Positions 23,764-33,019 are shown, counted from the first letter of the stretch. The stretch: DNA of 64,000 nt from TMP-86 sp039807285 (GCA_044226785.1 JBGAGK010000020.1:1-64000), one strand, 5' to 3'. Numbers and translations are program-made. Notes: generated by a model not told the origin, from the letters alone.

Positions 23764-24651
23764 CTAGCTGGTCAGGATCTGCTCCGGCTTGCCGCGGCCG
23801 ATTGCAGCGTGCGAGATCACCGTGCCCGCTGACGCGGTGATGATCAGTGCCATGGCAATCATCTGCACGACAGACAGATGCTCGCCCAGGAGCAGGAAGC
23901 CCATCAAGGCGCCGATCCCCGGTTCCACGCTCATGAGCACACCGAACACGCGTGCGGGGAGCCGCCTCAATGCCATCATTTCCAGGGAATAGGGAATTGC
24001 GCTCGACAGCAACGCCACCGCAAGCGCCATGACCAGGACGCCTGGCAACTGCAGGCCACGAAAAGCGGCCCCGGCCCCTGAAGGCAGCACTGCCAGCGTC
24101 CCGACCAGGGACCCGTATACCACTGCGGGACCACTGCCACCGGCACCTGCGCGCTTGCCGAATACGATGTACATTGCCCAGCTCATGCCCGCGCCGAGCG
24201 CCAGCAGCACACCTGTCCGGTCCAGGGAACCATGGTCTGCGACGGGCAGCAACAGGTAGATCCCGGCGATGGCCAGAAGCACCCACAGCACGTCGCGGGT
24301 CTGGCGCGAACCCAGCAATGCAAGACCCAGGGGTCCGGCGAATTCCAGGGACACTGCAATCCCGAGTGGAATCCTGGCCAGCGCCGCATAGAACAGGGAA
24401 TTCATCGTTCCCAGCGCCACACCGTAGGCGATGATCCAGGGCCACAGCCCGCGCGCTACCTGGAATCTCCAGGGCCGCCAGAATGCGAACATCATGAGGG
24501 TCGCAAGGGCCAGCCGGAGAATTGCCGTGGCCTGGGTACCGATGACGGGAAACAGGTTCTTCGCAATGGAAGCGCCGGACTGGATGAACAGCATGGCGGA
24601 CAGAGCCGCGGCGACTGGCAGGAACGGGGACGAGTCTGAGGGTGCACGCAC
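23764..24651 (-). CDS. EamA-family exporter, RhtA-like
   Basis: This 295-residue inner-membrane protein has about ten hydrophobic segments in two EamA repeats. The first includes AALSAMLFIQSGASIAKNLF and the second GMSWAMYIVFGKRAG and EPGIGALMGFLLLGEHL. The pattern matches RhtA, which exports threonine and homoserine in E. coli. The substrate here is not shown by sequence. GTG 24651 was chosen because it keeps the whole first membrane segment and gives the usual length. It is convergent with the HerA-like gene and divergent from rhlE across 208 bases. Confidence 0.85.
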   Translation of the reverse strand: MRAPSDSSPFLPVAAALSAMLFIQSGASIAKNLFPVIGTQATAILRLALATLMMFAFWRPWRFQVARGLWPWIIAYGVALGTMNSLFYAALARIPLGIAVSLEFAGPLGLALLGSRQTRDVLWVLLAIAGIYLLLPVADHGSLDRTGVLLALGAGMSWAMYIVFGKRAGAGGSGPAVVYGSLVGTLAVLPSGAGAAFRGLQLPGVLVMALAVALLSSAIPYSLEMMALRRLPARVFGVLMSVEPGIGALMGFLLLGEHLSVVQMIAMALIITASAGTVISHAAIGRGKPEQILTS

Positions 24652-24859
24652 GGTGGCGCATTGTATCCTCGCTGGACATCCAGGCTGTAAGTCTGTACAG
24701 TGCGCGGCTTCCAATGACAGGGGTACACGGTCAGTACCCGTAACGCGCACGCGGGTCATCCTGGCGGCACGTCTCATTCGTCAACCCATCTTCCTCGCAA
24801 ATGACCGCAGCGCTGCCCTGGCCGGCAGTGGCCGTGCGAGCCAGCCAACGAGGATTCCG

Positions 24860-26182
24860 ATGCCATTTTCCGATCTGGGGCTCATGCCCGACCTGTTGCG
24901 TGCCATTGTTGAAAAAGGCTACCAGGCACCTACCCCCATCCAGCGTGAGTCGATACCGGCCGTACTGGCCGGCCGGGATGTATTGGCAGGTGCCCAGACG
25001 GGCACCGGCAAGACCGCCGGCTTCATATTGCCGATCCTCCAGATGCTTGCGACGACGCCGCATCGAAAGGGTATCGCTCCCCGGGCTCTGGTCCTGACAC
25101 CCACACGTGAACTGGCCGCGCAGGTGGCCGACAATGCCCGCAGCTACGGCCGGTACCTTCCCATTCGCACCCAGGTGGTATTCGGCGGGGTCAACATCAC
25201 CCCGCAGATCAAGGCGCTGAAGAATGGTTGCGATCTGCTGGTGGCAACACCGGGCCGGCTTCTGGACCTGCAACAGCAGCGGGCGGCGGATCTGTCGCAT
25301 GTCGAGGTCCTGGTGCTCGATGAGGCAGACCGGATGCTGGACATGGGTTTCATCCATGACATCAAACGATTGCTCAAGCTCCTGCCTGGCTCGCGGCAAA
25401 ATCTGCTGTTTTCGGCAACCTGCCCCGACGATATTCGAAACCTCGCGCAGCGATTGCTGCACGATCCGGTGTCGATCCAGGTTACCCCGCGCAATACCGC
25501 CGTGGAAGTAGTGAATCAATGCGCCTACCGGGTCCCCAAGGAACACAAGCGTCACCTGCTTGCGCATCTGATCAGGACGGGCGACTGGCATCAGGTGCTC
25601 GTGTTCACCCGGACCAAGCATGGTGCCAACCGGCTCTGCCAGCAGCTCGAATCAGCCGGGATTCCGACAGCTGCCATACACGGCAACAAGAGTCAGGCGG
25701 CCCGGGTAAAGGCGCTGGAAGGGTTCAAACAGGGTCGGGTCACTGCGCTCGTCGCCACCGAAGTGGCCGCACGCGGCCTCGACATCAAGGAGCTGCCCGT
25801 CGTCGTGAACCATGAGCTGCCCAATGTTCCGGAGGATTACGTGCATCGCATCGGCCGGACCGGCCGCGCTGGCGCTGGCGGAACGGCTGTGTCGCTGATC
25901 TCACCGGACGAGACGCCATTGCTGCGGGAGATCGAGCGATTGCTGAATCGCAGTGTGCCCGTACAACCCACTCCAGCGTTTCCGACGCCGGAACCAGCCA
26001 CGATCCGGCCCCAGAGCGCGCACGGCGGGTCGAGGAGCCATCGCCATGCCGCGGTGGCCTCGGACCATCCGGCCTCCACGAAGGCTGCAGCGGCGCGTCC
26101 GACGGGCCATGGCAACAGACCGCATGGCCGGCGGCATCACCGCGCCCCTGCGCGCGGCAGTGGCTTCAGTCGGGGATCCTAG
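24860..26182 (+). CDS. rhlE: DEAD-box RNA helicase, RhlE-like
   Basis: This 440-residue ATP-dependent RNA helicase is likely to act in ribosome assembly and RNA turnover. The motifs in order are the Q motif with GYQAPTPIQRESIP, Walker A AQTGTGKTA, PTRELAAQ, TPGRLLD, DEAD, SAT, RGLDIKELPVVVNHELP and HRIGRTGR. The RecA-like core ends near residue 365. A Pro, His and Arg-rich tail follows, likely RNA binding, as in RhlE. ATG 24860 has GAGGA upstream. The closely related RhlB/SrmB types are less likely given the FSDLGL opening. Confidence 0.9.
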   Translation: MPFSDLGLMPDLLRAIVEKGYQAPTPIQRESIPAVLAGRDVLAGAQTGTGKTAGFILPILQMLATTPHRKGIAPRALVLTPTRELAAQVADNARSYGRYLPIRTQVVFGGVNITPQIKALKNGCDLLVATPGRLLDLQQQRAADLSHVEVLVLDEADRMLDMGFIHDIKRLLKLLPGSRQNLLFSATCPDDIRNLAQRLLHDPVSIQVTPRNTAVEVVNQCAYRVPKEHKRHLLAHLIRTGDWHQVLVFTRTKHGANRLCQQLESAGIPTAAIHGNKSQAARVKALEGFKQGRVTALVATEVAARGLDIKELPVVVNHELPNVPEDYVHRIGRTGRAGAGGTAVSLISPDETPLLREIERLLNRSVPVQPTPAFPTPEPATIRPQSAHGGSRSHRHAAVASDHPASTKAAAARPTGHGNRPHGRRHHRAPARGSGFSRGS

Positions 26183-26205
26183 CGGACCCAGGCGCTGCCG
26201 GTCCG
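26183..26205. terminator. Hairpin between convergent rhlE and galU
   Basis: CGGACC at 26183-26188 pairs with GGTCCG at 26200-26205 around an 11-base loop in the 31-base gap between the two stop codons. It could end transcription from both sides. It lacks a strong T-run. Confidence 0.4.
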
Positions 26206-26213
26206 GGTCTGAT

Positions 26214-27098
26214 CTACAGACCCTGCGCGAGCTGCTTCAGGTAGGTGCGAAAGTCCTGGCCCAGCTTCCGGTGATTCAGGCCGTACTCGACCGTGGCCTG
26301 GAGGTAGCCGAGCTTGCTGCCGCAATCAAAGCGCTTGCCCTCGAACTCGTAGGCGTAAACGTTCTCGTGTGAGATCAGGCGGGCTATGCCGTCGGTAAGC
26401 TGGATTTCGCCACCCGCCCCTTTGCCGATCTGTGCAAGCTCGTCGAATATCCTGCCGGTCAGGAGATAACGGCCTACGACCGCTAGCGTCGAAGGCGCCT
26501 TGTCGGGTCTGGGCTTTTCGACGATGTGGGTGATGCGGCTTACCCGCGGCGCACTCGGCGCCTCCACCGAGACGATCCCGTATTTGTCCGTTTCGGCTCT
26601 CGGGACACTCTGCACGCCGAGCACGCTGCCGCCGTGCTTTCGGTGAACCTCGACCATCTGCTTGAGACAGGGTATGTCAGCGTTGATCAGATCGTCGGCC
26701 AGATGAACCATGAATGGCGCATTGCCGATCACGGGTCGTGCGCACAGGACTGCGTGGCCGAGGCCGAGGGGTGCCGGCTGGCGGATGTAGACGCAGGCAG
26801 CCCACGAAGGCAGGATTCCCCGCAGGGTCTCCAGCAGATCGTGCTTTCCCTGCTCCGTCAGGGCTGCATCCAGTTCCGGGTCACTGTCGAAATGGTCCTC
26901 AATGGCACGCTTGGAACTGCCGGTGATGAACACCAGTGTTCGCGCGCCCGCGGAGAGCGCTTCCTCCGCCGCGTACTGGATGAGGGGCTTGTCGACGATG
27001 GGCAGCATTTCCTTCGGACTTGCCTTGGTGGCCGGCAGGAAACGCGTACCGCGACCGGCGACCGGAAAGACTGCTGTCGTCACGTTGCTGGTACTCAT
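26214..27098 (-). CDS. galU: UTP-glucose-1-phosphate uridylyltransferase
   Basis: This 294-residue enzyme makes UDP-glucose from UTP and glucose 1-phosphate for envelope polysaccharides. The nucleotide-binding loop is AGRGTRFLPATKASPKEMLP, then VDKPLIQYAAEEA. HLADDLINAD holds the metal-binding aspartate region, and KFDCG-type sugar binding is seen as KRFDCGSKLGYLQ. Length fits GalU. The start at ATG 27098 (MSTSNVTTAVFPVAGRG) removes an unlikely 160-residue extension. It lies downstream of the ComEA-like gene with a strong hairpin between them. Confidence 0.96.
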   Translation of the reverse strand: MSTSNVTTAVFPVAGRGTRFLPATKASPKEMLPIVDKPLIQYAAEEALSAGARTLVFITGSSKRAIEDHFDSDPELDAALTEQGKHDLLETLRGILPSWAACVYIRQPAPLGLGHAVLCARPVIGNAPFMVHLADDLINADIPCLKQMVEVHRKHGGSVLGVQSVPRAETDKYGIVSVEAPSAPRVSRITHIVEKPRPDKAPSTLAVVGRYLLTGRIFDELAQIGKGAGGEIQLTDGIARLISHENVYAYEFEGKRFDCGSKLGYLQATVEYGLNHRKLGQDFRTYLKQLAQGL

Positions 27099-27150
27099 TG
27101 GTGGAATGATACCGCAATGAAACCTCCGATCTGAGGCGCAATGCACAAGT

Positions 27151-27185
27151 CCGGGCTGCACAGATTGAGTCTCCGTGCAGCCCGG
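27151..27185 (-). terminator. Strong hairpin between comEA-like gene and galU
   Basis: CCGGGCTGCAC at 27151-27161 pairs perfectly (11 bp) with GTGCAGCCCGG at 27175-27185 around 13 bases. It follows the stop of the ComEA-like gene and lies 53 bases before the galU start. There is no T-run, so it may attenuate or need Rho. Confidence 0.5.
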
Positions 27186-27207
27186 AAACCGGTCCGGGAT
27201 CTTCGCC

Positions 27208-27522
27208 TTATTGTGTGTCGGTCGCCGACCCTTGCGCCGGTCTGGAGCTACTGGAACCGCCAACCCTGATATTGGCGCGATTGCGCTCGAGCATCTTGGG
27301 GCCAAATCCCTTGACCTTGCGCAGGTCTTCAGCGGACTTGAAAGGCCCGTTCCTGTCCCTGAATTGCACGATAGCCTGTGCCCGTGCGAGACCCACGCCC
27401 TTGAGCTCCTTGGCGATCTGGGCCGCGTCCGCGGTATTGACATTGACGGGGCCGGCCCGAACGGCCAGCGATGCCGACAGAACTGCGCACAGGCAGATGC
27501 AGCGAATGAGTGACGGATGCAT
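27208..27522 (-). CDS. Exported helix-hairpin-helix (ComEA-like) protein
   Basis: This 104-residue protein has a signal peptide (residues 1-23, hydrophobic run CICLCAVLSASLAVRA) and one ComEA-type HhH DNA-binding domain (residues 25-85: VNVNTADAAQIAKELKGVGL, then RAQAIVQFRDRNGPF). The C-terminal tail is Ser-rich. In competent bacteria such proteins bind incoming DNA in the periplasm. Many gammaproteobacteria keep one without proven competence, and no other uptake genes are in view. Confidence 0.9.
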   Translation of the reverse strand: MHPSLIRCICLCAVLSASLAVRAGPVNVNTADAAQIAKELKGVGLARAQAIVQFRDRNGPFKSAEDLRKVKGFGPKMLERNRANIRVGGSSSSRPAQGSATDTQ

Positions 27523-27649
27523 GGGTTCCTCCTTGAACTGACAATCGGCGGGTATTCGCCGGAGGAGGATTCTGGATGGGGCAAAGCAACCAGTCCAGAC
27601 GCCTTGTTTGCCTGAACACCCGGATTTGCAACCCGGACCTCCCGCCCAC

Positions 27650-27952
27650 TCAGTCCCGGATGGGCTGGTCGGCGCCTTCGTTGACGCGTTCGCGCAGATC
27701 CTTTCCCGGCTTGAAGTGAGGTACATACTTGCCGGCGAGCGCAACCGCTTCACCTGTTTTTGGATTTCGACCCTGGCGTGGAGGGCGAAAATGCAGCGAA
27801 AAGCTGCCGAATCCGCGGATCTCGATCCGTTCCCCGGTCGCCAATGCGTCGCTCATGATTTCCAGCACCTGCTTCACCGCCAGTTCGACGTCCTTGGCCG
27901 GCAGGTGCTTCTGCTTCGCCGAGATGATCTCGATGAGCTCAGATTTGGTCAT
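27650..27952 (-). CDS. ihfB: Integration host factor subunit beta
   Basis: This 100-residue partner of IhfA has MTKSELIEIISAKQKHLP, IEIRGFGSFSLHFRP and the DNA-contacting arm GRNPKTGEAVALAG with its Pro. Length is standard. It lies downstream of rpsA, as in E. coli and Pseudomonas. The start at ATG 27952 matches the family better than the longer frame. A perfect 13-bp hairpin separates it from rpsA. Confidence 0.97.
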   Translation of the reverse strand: MTKSELIEIISAKQKHLPAKDVELAVKQVLEIMSDALATGERIEIRGFGSFSLHFRPPRQGRNPKTGEAVALAGKYVPHFKPGKDLRERVNEGADQPIRD

Positions 27953-27989
27953 GACCGATCCGTAATTGCCGTTGATCATACGAACTCGA

Positions 27990-28024
27990 GGCCGGCATGG
28001 CGGCGCGGATGCGCCATGCCGGCC
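27990..28024 (-). terminator. 13-bp perfect hairpin after rpsA
   Basis: GGCCGGCATGGCG at 27990-28002 pairs with CGCCATGCCGGCC at 28012-28024 around a 9-base loop. It begins 8 bases beyond the rpsA stop and sits upstream of ihfB. No T-run follows, so it may be a partial terminator, a processing site or a 3' stability element. Confidence 0.55.
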
Positions 28025-28031
28025 GATATGC

Positions 28032-29702
28032 TCACTCCTGGCCCGCGATATGTTCTTTCAACAGGTCGCCCAGGCTCGTGCCAGTCGGAGCGTCGGTACG
28101 ATAATTCTGCATCGCCTCCTGCTCATCGTGGATGTCCTTGGCCTTGATCGACAGCGCAATGCTGCGTCCCTTGCGGTCGACACCGGTGAATTTCGCTTCA
28201 ACCTCTTCGCCCACCTTGAGCAGCGTTCTCGCATCCTCGACGCGATCCCGTGAGAGCTCGGAGGCACGAAGCTGGCCTTCGACACCGTTCCCCAGGTCGA
28301 TGATGGCACCTTTGGCATCCACCTCGCGCACCAGTCCCTTGACGATGCTGCCCTTTGGATGCTCGGCGATGTAGGCGGAAAACGGATCCTTCGCGAGCTG
28401 CTTTACACCCAGGCTGATGCGCTCACGCTCCGGATCGATGGACAGCACCATGGCCTCCAGTTGCTGTCCCTTCTGGTAGCTGTGTACGGCTTCCTCGCCG
28501 GGCACGTCCCAGGAGATGTCGGACAGATGGACCAGACCATCGATGCCGCCGGACAGTCCAATGAAGATGCCGAAATCGGTGATTGACTTGATCTGTCCGC
28601 TGACCTTGTCGCCGCGGTTGTAGTTCTCGGCGAATTCCTTCCATGGATTGGTCTTGCATTGCTTGATGCCCAGGCTGATGCGGCGACGCTCTTCGTCGAT
28701 GTCCAGTACCATCACCTCCACTTCCTGGCCCACATGGACCACCTTTGCGGGGTTGACGTTCTTGTTCGTCCAGTCCATCTCGGAAACGTGAACCAGACCT
28801 TCGACGCCCTCCTCGATCTCCACGAAACAACCATAGTCGGCGATGTTGGTGACCTTGCCGAACAGCCGGGAGTTGGGCGGGTAGCGACGCGCAATGTTCT
28901 GCCACGGATCCGAACCGAGCTGCTTCAGACCAAGGGAAACGCGCTGCCGTTCGCGGTCGAACTTGAGGATGCGCACTTCGATCTCATCGCCCACCTTGAC
29001 CACTTCGGAAGGATGCTTGACGCGCTTCCACGCCATGTCGGTGATGTGCAACAAGCCATCGATGCCGCCGAGATCGACGAATGCGCCATAGTCGGTGAGG
29101 TTCTTGACCACCCCTTTCACGGCTGATCCTTCCTGCAGGTTGTCCAGCAGTGCTGACCGCTCGGCGCTGTATTCCTGCTCGACCACTGCCCGGCGCGACA
29201 CCACCACGTTGTTGCGCTTCTGGTCGAGTTTGATGACCTTGAACTCGAGCGGCTTGTTCTCCAGGTAGGACGGATCCCGCACGGGACGCACATCCACCAG
29301 CGAACCGGGCAGGAAGGCGCGCACGTTTTCGATTTCCACCGTGAAACCGCCCTTCACGCGGCCGGTGATGATGCCGCTGACGATCTCCTGCTTCTCGAAG
29401 GACTGCTCGAGGCGGGTCCAGGTACGGGCACGCTTTGCCTTCTCGCGGGACAACCGGGTTTCGCCCGACCCGTCCTCCACGCTGTCGAGCGCCACCTCGA
29501 CGTGCTCGCCGACGACTGCTTCGATTTCCCCCTTTTCGTTCCTGAACTGCTCGGCTGGAATGACCGCCTCGGATTTCAGTCCGACGTTGACGACCACGAA
29601 ATCCTGGCCTACGTCGATGATCAGGCCGTTGAGGATCGTTCCCGGCTTGATGCGCTGGTTGGCGATGCTTTGTTCGAACAGTTCTGCAAAACTTTCAGTC
29701 AT
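28032..29702 (-). CDS. rpsA: 30S ribosomal protein S1
   Basis: This 556-residue RNA-binding protein brings mRNA to the 30S subunit. Six S1 (OB-fold) repeats of about 85 residues are visible, each with a variant of GFTVEIENVRAFLPGSLVD, YGAFVDLGGIDGLLHITD or YGCFVEIEEGVEGLVHVSEM. Length matches gammaproteobacterial S1 (about 557). It lies between cmk and ihfB. A small hairpin just upstream of the start may allow the self-control known for S1. Confidence 0.98.
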   Translation of the reverse strand: MTESFAELFEQSIANQRIKPGTILNGLIIDVGQDFVVVNVGLKSEAVIPAEQFRNEKGEIEAVVGEHVEVALDSVEDGSGETRLSREKAKRARTWTRLEQSFEKQEIVSGIITGRVKGGFTVEIENVRAFLPGSLVDVRPVRDPSYLENKPLEFKVIKLDQKRNNVVVSRRAVVEQEYSAERSALLDNLQEGSAVKGVVKNLTDYGAFVDLGGIDGLLHITDMAWKRVKHPSEVVKVGDEIEVRILKFDRERQRVSLGLKQLGSDPWQNIARRYPPNSRLFGKVTNIADYGCFVEIEEGVEGLVHVSEMDWTNKNVNPAKVVHVGQEVEVMVLDIDEERRRISLGIKQCKTNPWKEFAENYNRGDKVSGQIKSITDFGIFIGLSGGIDGLVHLSDISWDVPGEEAVHSYQKGQQLEAMVLSIDPERERISLGVKQLAKDPFSAYIAEHPKGSIVKGLVREVDAKGAIIDLGNGVEGQLRASELSRDRVEDARTLLKVGEEVEAKFTGVDRKGRSIALSIKAKDIHDEQEAMQNYRTDAPTGTSLGDLLKEHIAGQE

Positions 29703-29719
29703 GTGCTGCTACGTCACTT

Positions 29720-29735
29720 GAAGCCTTGCGGCTTC
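29720..29735 (-). promoter_or_regulatory. GNRA-type hairpin in the rpsA leader
   Basis: On the minus strand the RNA reads GAAGCC, then a GCAA loop, then GGCUUC. This is a 6-bp stem with a GNRA tetraloop about 17 bases before the rpsA start codon. E. coli rpsA has leader hairpins that mediate S1 autoregulation. The same role here is inferred. Confidence 0.45.
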
Positions 29736-29828
29736 GGTTCTTGCGCTCTGCCGTTCAGGTCCATCCTCACCGGCAAGCTGTTGTCACCCGGCTCGCTCAT
29801 TCCCTGGGCCAGCCACCAAAATCATGTA

Positions 29829-30503
29829 TCAGAGACCCAGACGCTGACGGGCAAGCTGCAACACCTGCGCGACCACCTGGTCGATCGTCAATCCGGTCGA
29901 GTCGATCACCACTGCATCCGCACTGGGCTTCAACGGCGCAACCGGTCGCATCATGTCGCGCCGGTCACGCTCGGATATCGCGTGCGAAAGGCCGGCAAGA
30001 TTAGCAGGAAGTCCCTTTTCCATCAACTGCTTATACCGTCTGCGAGCACGTTCGTCCGGACTCGCTGCCAGATAGACCTTCAGGGTTGCATCGGGGAAAA
30101 CCACGGTACCCATGTCACGTCCGTCCGCCACCAGGCCAGGCGGGCGGGCAAAATTCCGTTGGCGTTCGAGCAAGGCGGCCCGGACAGCGCCGAGCGAGGC
30201 AACCCTGGAGGCATCGTTTCCGGCCTCCTCGGTCCGGATTGCAACGGTGACGTCGTTTCCGTCCAGGAGCACCTGTTCGGCGCCATCCGGACCCGACCCG
30301 AATCTCAAATCAAGGTGCTCCGCCAGATCAGCCAGGGCCCTGGCATCTCCCAGGTCCATGCCAGCCCGGCGTCCGGCAAGGGCCACCAGGCGGTAAAGGG
30401 CTCCGCTGTCCAGCAATGAAAACTTCAGATGGGCGGCAACCGCGCGGCTGACCGTACCCTTGCCCGAGCCGGACGGTCCATCGATGGTGATGACCGGAAC
30501 CAT
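29829..30503 (-). CDS. cmk: Cytidylate kinase
   Basis: This 224-residue kinase converts CMP/dCMP to the diphosphates. The P-loop is DGPSGSGKGT at the N-terminus. GRDMGTVVFPDATLKVYLAAS holds the substrate site, and ARRRYKQL the lid Arg residues. The length is normal. It sits between aroA (6 bases upstream) and rpsA in the conserved cluster. Confidence 0.97.
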   Translation of the reverse strand: MVPVITIDGPSGSGKGTVSRAVAAHLKFSLLDSGALYRLVALAGRRAGMDLGDARALADLAEHLDLRFGSGPDGAEQVLLDGNDVTVAIRTEEAGNDASRVASLGAVRAALLERQRNFARPPGLVADGRDMGTVVFPDATLKVYLAASPDERARRRYKQLMEKGLPANLAGLSHAISERDRRDMMRPVAPLKPSADAVVIDSTGLTIDQVVAQVLQLARQRLGL

Positions 30504-30509
30504 GGATCC

Positions 30510-31835
30510 TCAATCCAGGCCGGGAATCTCGTCGAGATCGAAGCCGACGCTGCGAGCCAGATCGACGAACCCGGGAAAGGAGGTGGCCACATTGGCCGTA
30601 TCATGGACCCGGATGGTGCCCGCGGAACGCAGGCTGGCCACCGAAAACGCCATGGCAATGCGGTGATCGCCGCGGCTGTGAATCTCGCCCGCCGTGAATG
30701 CCGCGCCCTGGTCCCGGCCGGAAATGCTCAGGCCATCGGCATATACCTCAAGCTCGACACCCAGGGCCGAAAGGCCGGCCGCCATGACGGCGATCCGGTC
30801 CGTCTCCTTCACCCGGAGTTCGGCGGCATTGCTGATCCGCGTCTCGCCTCTTGCGCATGCCGCGGCGATGAACAGGACCGGAAACTCGTCGATGGCCAAC
30901 GGGACAAGATCCGGGGGCACCGTGATACCCCGGAGCACAGATCGCCGGATCTGCAGATCCGCCACTGGCTCTGCACCGGTCACACCCTGATTCAGGACGC
31001 GGATGTCGGCACCCATCTGCCGAAGGATGTCGAGCAGTCCGGTCCGGGTCGGATTCATGCCCACATTGCGGATCAGAAGATCGCCGGGTCCGGCACCCAG
31101 CAGACCCGCCACGATGAAAAATGCAGCAGAGGAAAAATCTCCCGGGATGCGCAGGTCGACGGCCTCGAGCCGGGATGGCGGGTCCAGATGCACCCGCCCC
31201 CCGCGGCATTGGACGCGCACTCCGCAGGACTCGAGCATGCGCTCGGAGTGATCACGTGAGACTGCGGGCTCGATCACGCAGGTCGGCGAGTCTGCATACA
31301 GACCGGCCAGCAACACCGCCGACTTCACCTGGGCACTGGCCATGGGCATGGTGTACTCGATTCCGGAAAGACGCCCGACCTTCCCGATCAGGATCGGAGG
31401 CAGACCCTCCGTCGTACTCACGCGGGCGCCCATCAGACGCAGGGGTATGGCAACGCGCTCCATGGGACGCCGGCTCAGGGACGGGTCTCCGATCAACCGG
31501 GAATCGAAATGCTGTCCCGCGAGCAGACCTGCAAACAAGCGCATGGCAGTGCCGGCATTGCCCATGTCCAGGTCGCCGCCCGGCGCCTTCAGTCCCCGCA
31601 GACCGGCGCCTTGCACCAGCACCTCATCCGGTGCGGGCATGCGCAACTGCACTCCAAGGGCCTGCATGGCGCGCAGGCTGGCCAGGCAATCCTCGCTGGG
31701 CAGGAAGCCTTGTACCCGGCTGGTGCCTTCACAGATACCTGCCAGCATCATCGATCGATGGGAGATCGACTTGTCTCCCGGCACGCTGATATCCCCTGCA
31801 ACCTGTCGAATGGGTCGCGCCTGATACACGCGCAT
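30510..31835 (-). CDS. aroA: 3-phosphoshikimate 1-carboxyvinyltransferase (EPSP synthase)
   Basis: This 441-residue enzyme joins phosphoenolpyruvate to shikimate 3-phosphate in the chorismate pathway. PGDKSISHRSMML is the N-terminal substrate loop. NAGTAMRLFAGLLAG is the glyphosate/PEP region, where the usual Gly is present and TAMR replaces the common TxxR spacing normally. RVKETDRI is near the C-terminus. It is not fused to TyrA, unlike in Pseudomonas. ATG 31835 was taken. GTG 31847 overlaps the pheA stop and would add four residues, and is also plausible. Confidence 0.96.
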   Translation of the reverse strand: MRVYQARPIRQVAGDISVPGDKSISHRSMMLAGICEGTSRVQGFLPSEDCLASLRAMQALGVQLRMPAPDEVLVQGAGLRGLKAPGGDLDMGNAGTAMRLFAGLLAGQHFDSRLIGDPSLSRRPMERVAIPLRLMGARVSTTEGLPPILIGKVGRLSGIEYTMPMASAQVKSAVLLAGLYADSPTCVIEPAVSRDHSERMLESCGVRVQCRGGRVHLDPPSRLEAVDLRIPGDFSSAAFFIVAGLLGAGPGDLLIRNVGMNPTRTGLLDILRQMGADIRVLNQGVTGAEPVADLQIRRSVLRGITVPPDLVPLAIDEFPVLFIAAACARGETRISNAAELRVKETDRIAVMAAGLSALGVELEVYADGLSISGRDQGAAFTAGEIHSRGDHRIAMAFSVASLRSAGTIRVHDTANVATSFPGFVDLARSVGFDLDEIPGLD

Positions 31836-31843
31836 GGAGGTTG

Positions 31844-33010
31844 TCACATCACGGCTTTGGGATAGGAACCGAGAACCCTGTAAAGGGTCGCAATTTTTTC
31901 CACTTCCGCAAGTGCCGCTGCAACCGGCGGATCCGATACGTGGCCTTCCAGATCCAGAAAGAACACGTAGTCCCATTTGCGCTTGTGGGAAGGCCGCGAC
32001 TCGATGCGCGTCATGTTCACACCGTGCCGGGCAAGGGGCTCGAGCAGCCGGTACAGCGCGCCCGCATCATCCGTCCCGACCGCGGAAACCAGCAGGGTGG
32101 TCTTGTCGGCCCCACTGCCCGAAAACAGCTTGCGCCCCACCACCAGGAACCGGGTGCTGTTGTCATCCCTGTCCTCGATCTCCCGCGCAAGTACCGCAAG
32201 CCCATACAGTTCTGCAGCAGCCTCACCGGCAATGGCGGCGGAACCACGCTCGTCGCGGGCGCGGCGTGCGCCTTCCGCGTTGCTCGCCACGGCCACCCGC
32301 TCGACATCAGGCAGATTCTCATCGAGCCATCCGCGACACTGGGCCAATGCCTGGGCATGCGCACACACCCGCTTGATCGCCGACTTGTCGATCGACCGGG
32401 CCAGCAGAAAATGGCGGATGCGCATCTCCACTTCACCGCAGATCTTGAGCGGAGAATTCAGGAACAGATCCAGCGTATGATGCACGGAGCCTTCCGTGGA
32501 ATTTTCGATGGGTACCACACCGAAGTCAGCCACCGCCGCCTCGACTTCGTGGAAGATCTCGCTGATCGAGGGAATCGGGAGCGCGCGCACGGAGTGTCCG
32601 AAATGTTTCAGGACTGCCGCCTGCGTGAAGGTTCCCTCCGGCCCAAGGAACGCGACCTTCAGCGGTTCCTGCTGTGCAAGGCACGCCGACATGATCTCCC
32701 GGAACAGACGTACGATTTCCTCGTTGCGCAGCGGTCCCTGATTGCGGCGCACAGCGCTTCGCAGTACCTCCGCCTCCCGCTCCGGGCGATAGAAATCGAC
32801 GGTCCGGCCGCCCGCCGCCTTGGAAATGCCCACCTGCTGTGCCAGGCGGGCGCGCTCGTTGATCAGCCCATGAATGCGCGCATCGATCGAGTCGATGCGC
32901 TCGCGTATGCCCGCAAGGTCCAGCGCGACCGGCGTTTCCCCGGAACGACGGGCCGGACCTGCGGTGCGCGGTTTCCGGGTTCTTGCGGTCTTTCGCGGCG
33001 ATGATGCCAT
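31844..33010 (-). CDS. pheA: Bifunctional chorismate mutase / prephenate dehydratase
   Basis: This 388-residue P-protein makes phenylpyruvate from chorismate. A basic, Arg/Thr-rich 30-residue lead precedes the AroQ chorismate mutase domain (about 30-115; IRERIDSIDARIHGLINERA). The dehydratase domain follows (about 117-295; FLGPEGTFTQAAV, VPIENSTEGSV, RDDNSTRFLVVG with the catalytic Thr). An ACT domain (about 305-385; RIESRPSHKRKWDYVFFLD) likely gives feedback control by phenylalanine. It is 9 bases from serA, so probably cotranscribed. Confidence 0.97.
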   Translation of the reverse strand: MASSPRKTARTRKPRTAGPARRSGETPVALDLAGIRERIDSIDARIHGLINERARLAQQVGISKAAGGRTVDFYRPEREAEVLRSAVRRNQGPLRNEEIVRLFREIMSACLAQQEPLKVAFLGPEGTFTQAAVLKHFGHSVRALPIPSISEIFHEVEAAVADFGVVPIENSTEGSVHHTLDLFLNSPLKICGEVEMRIRHFLLARSIDKSAIKRVCAHAQALAQCRGWLDENLPDVERVAVASNAEGARRARDERGSAAIAGEAAAELYGLAVLAREIEDRDDNSTRFLVVGRKLFSGSGADKTTLLVSAVGTDDAGALYRLLEPLARHGVNMTRIESRPSHKRKWDYVFFLDLEGHVSDPPVAAALAEVEKIATLYRVLGSYPKAVM

Positions 33011-33019
33011 ATGGGTCTC

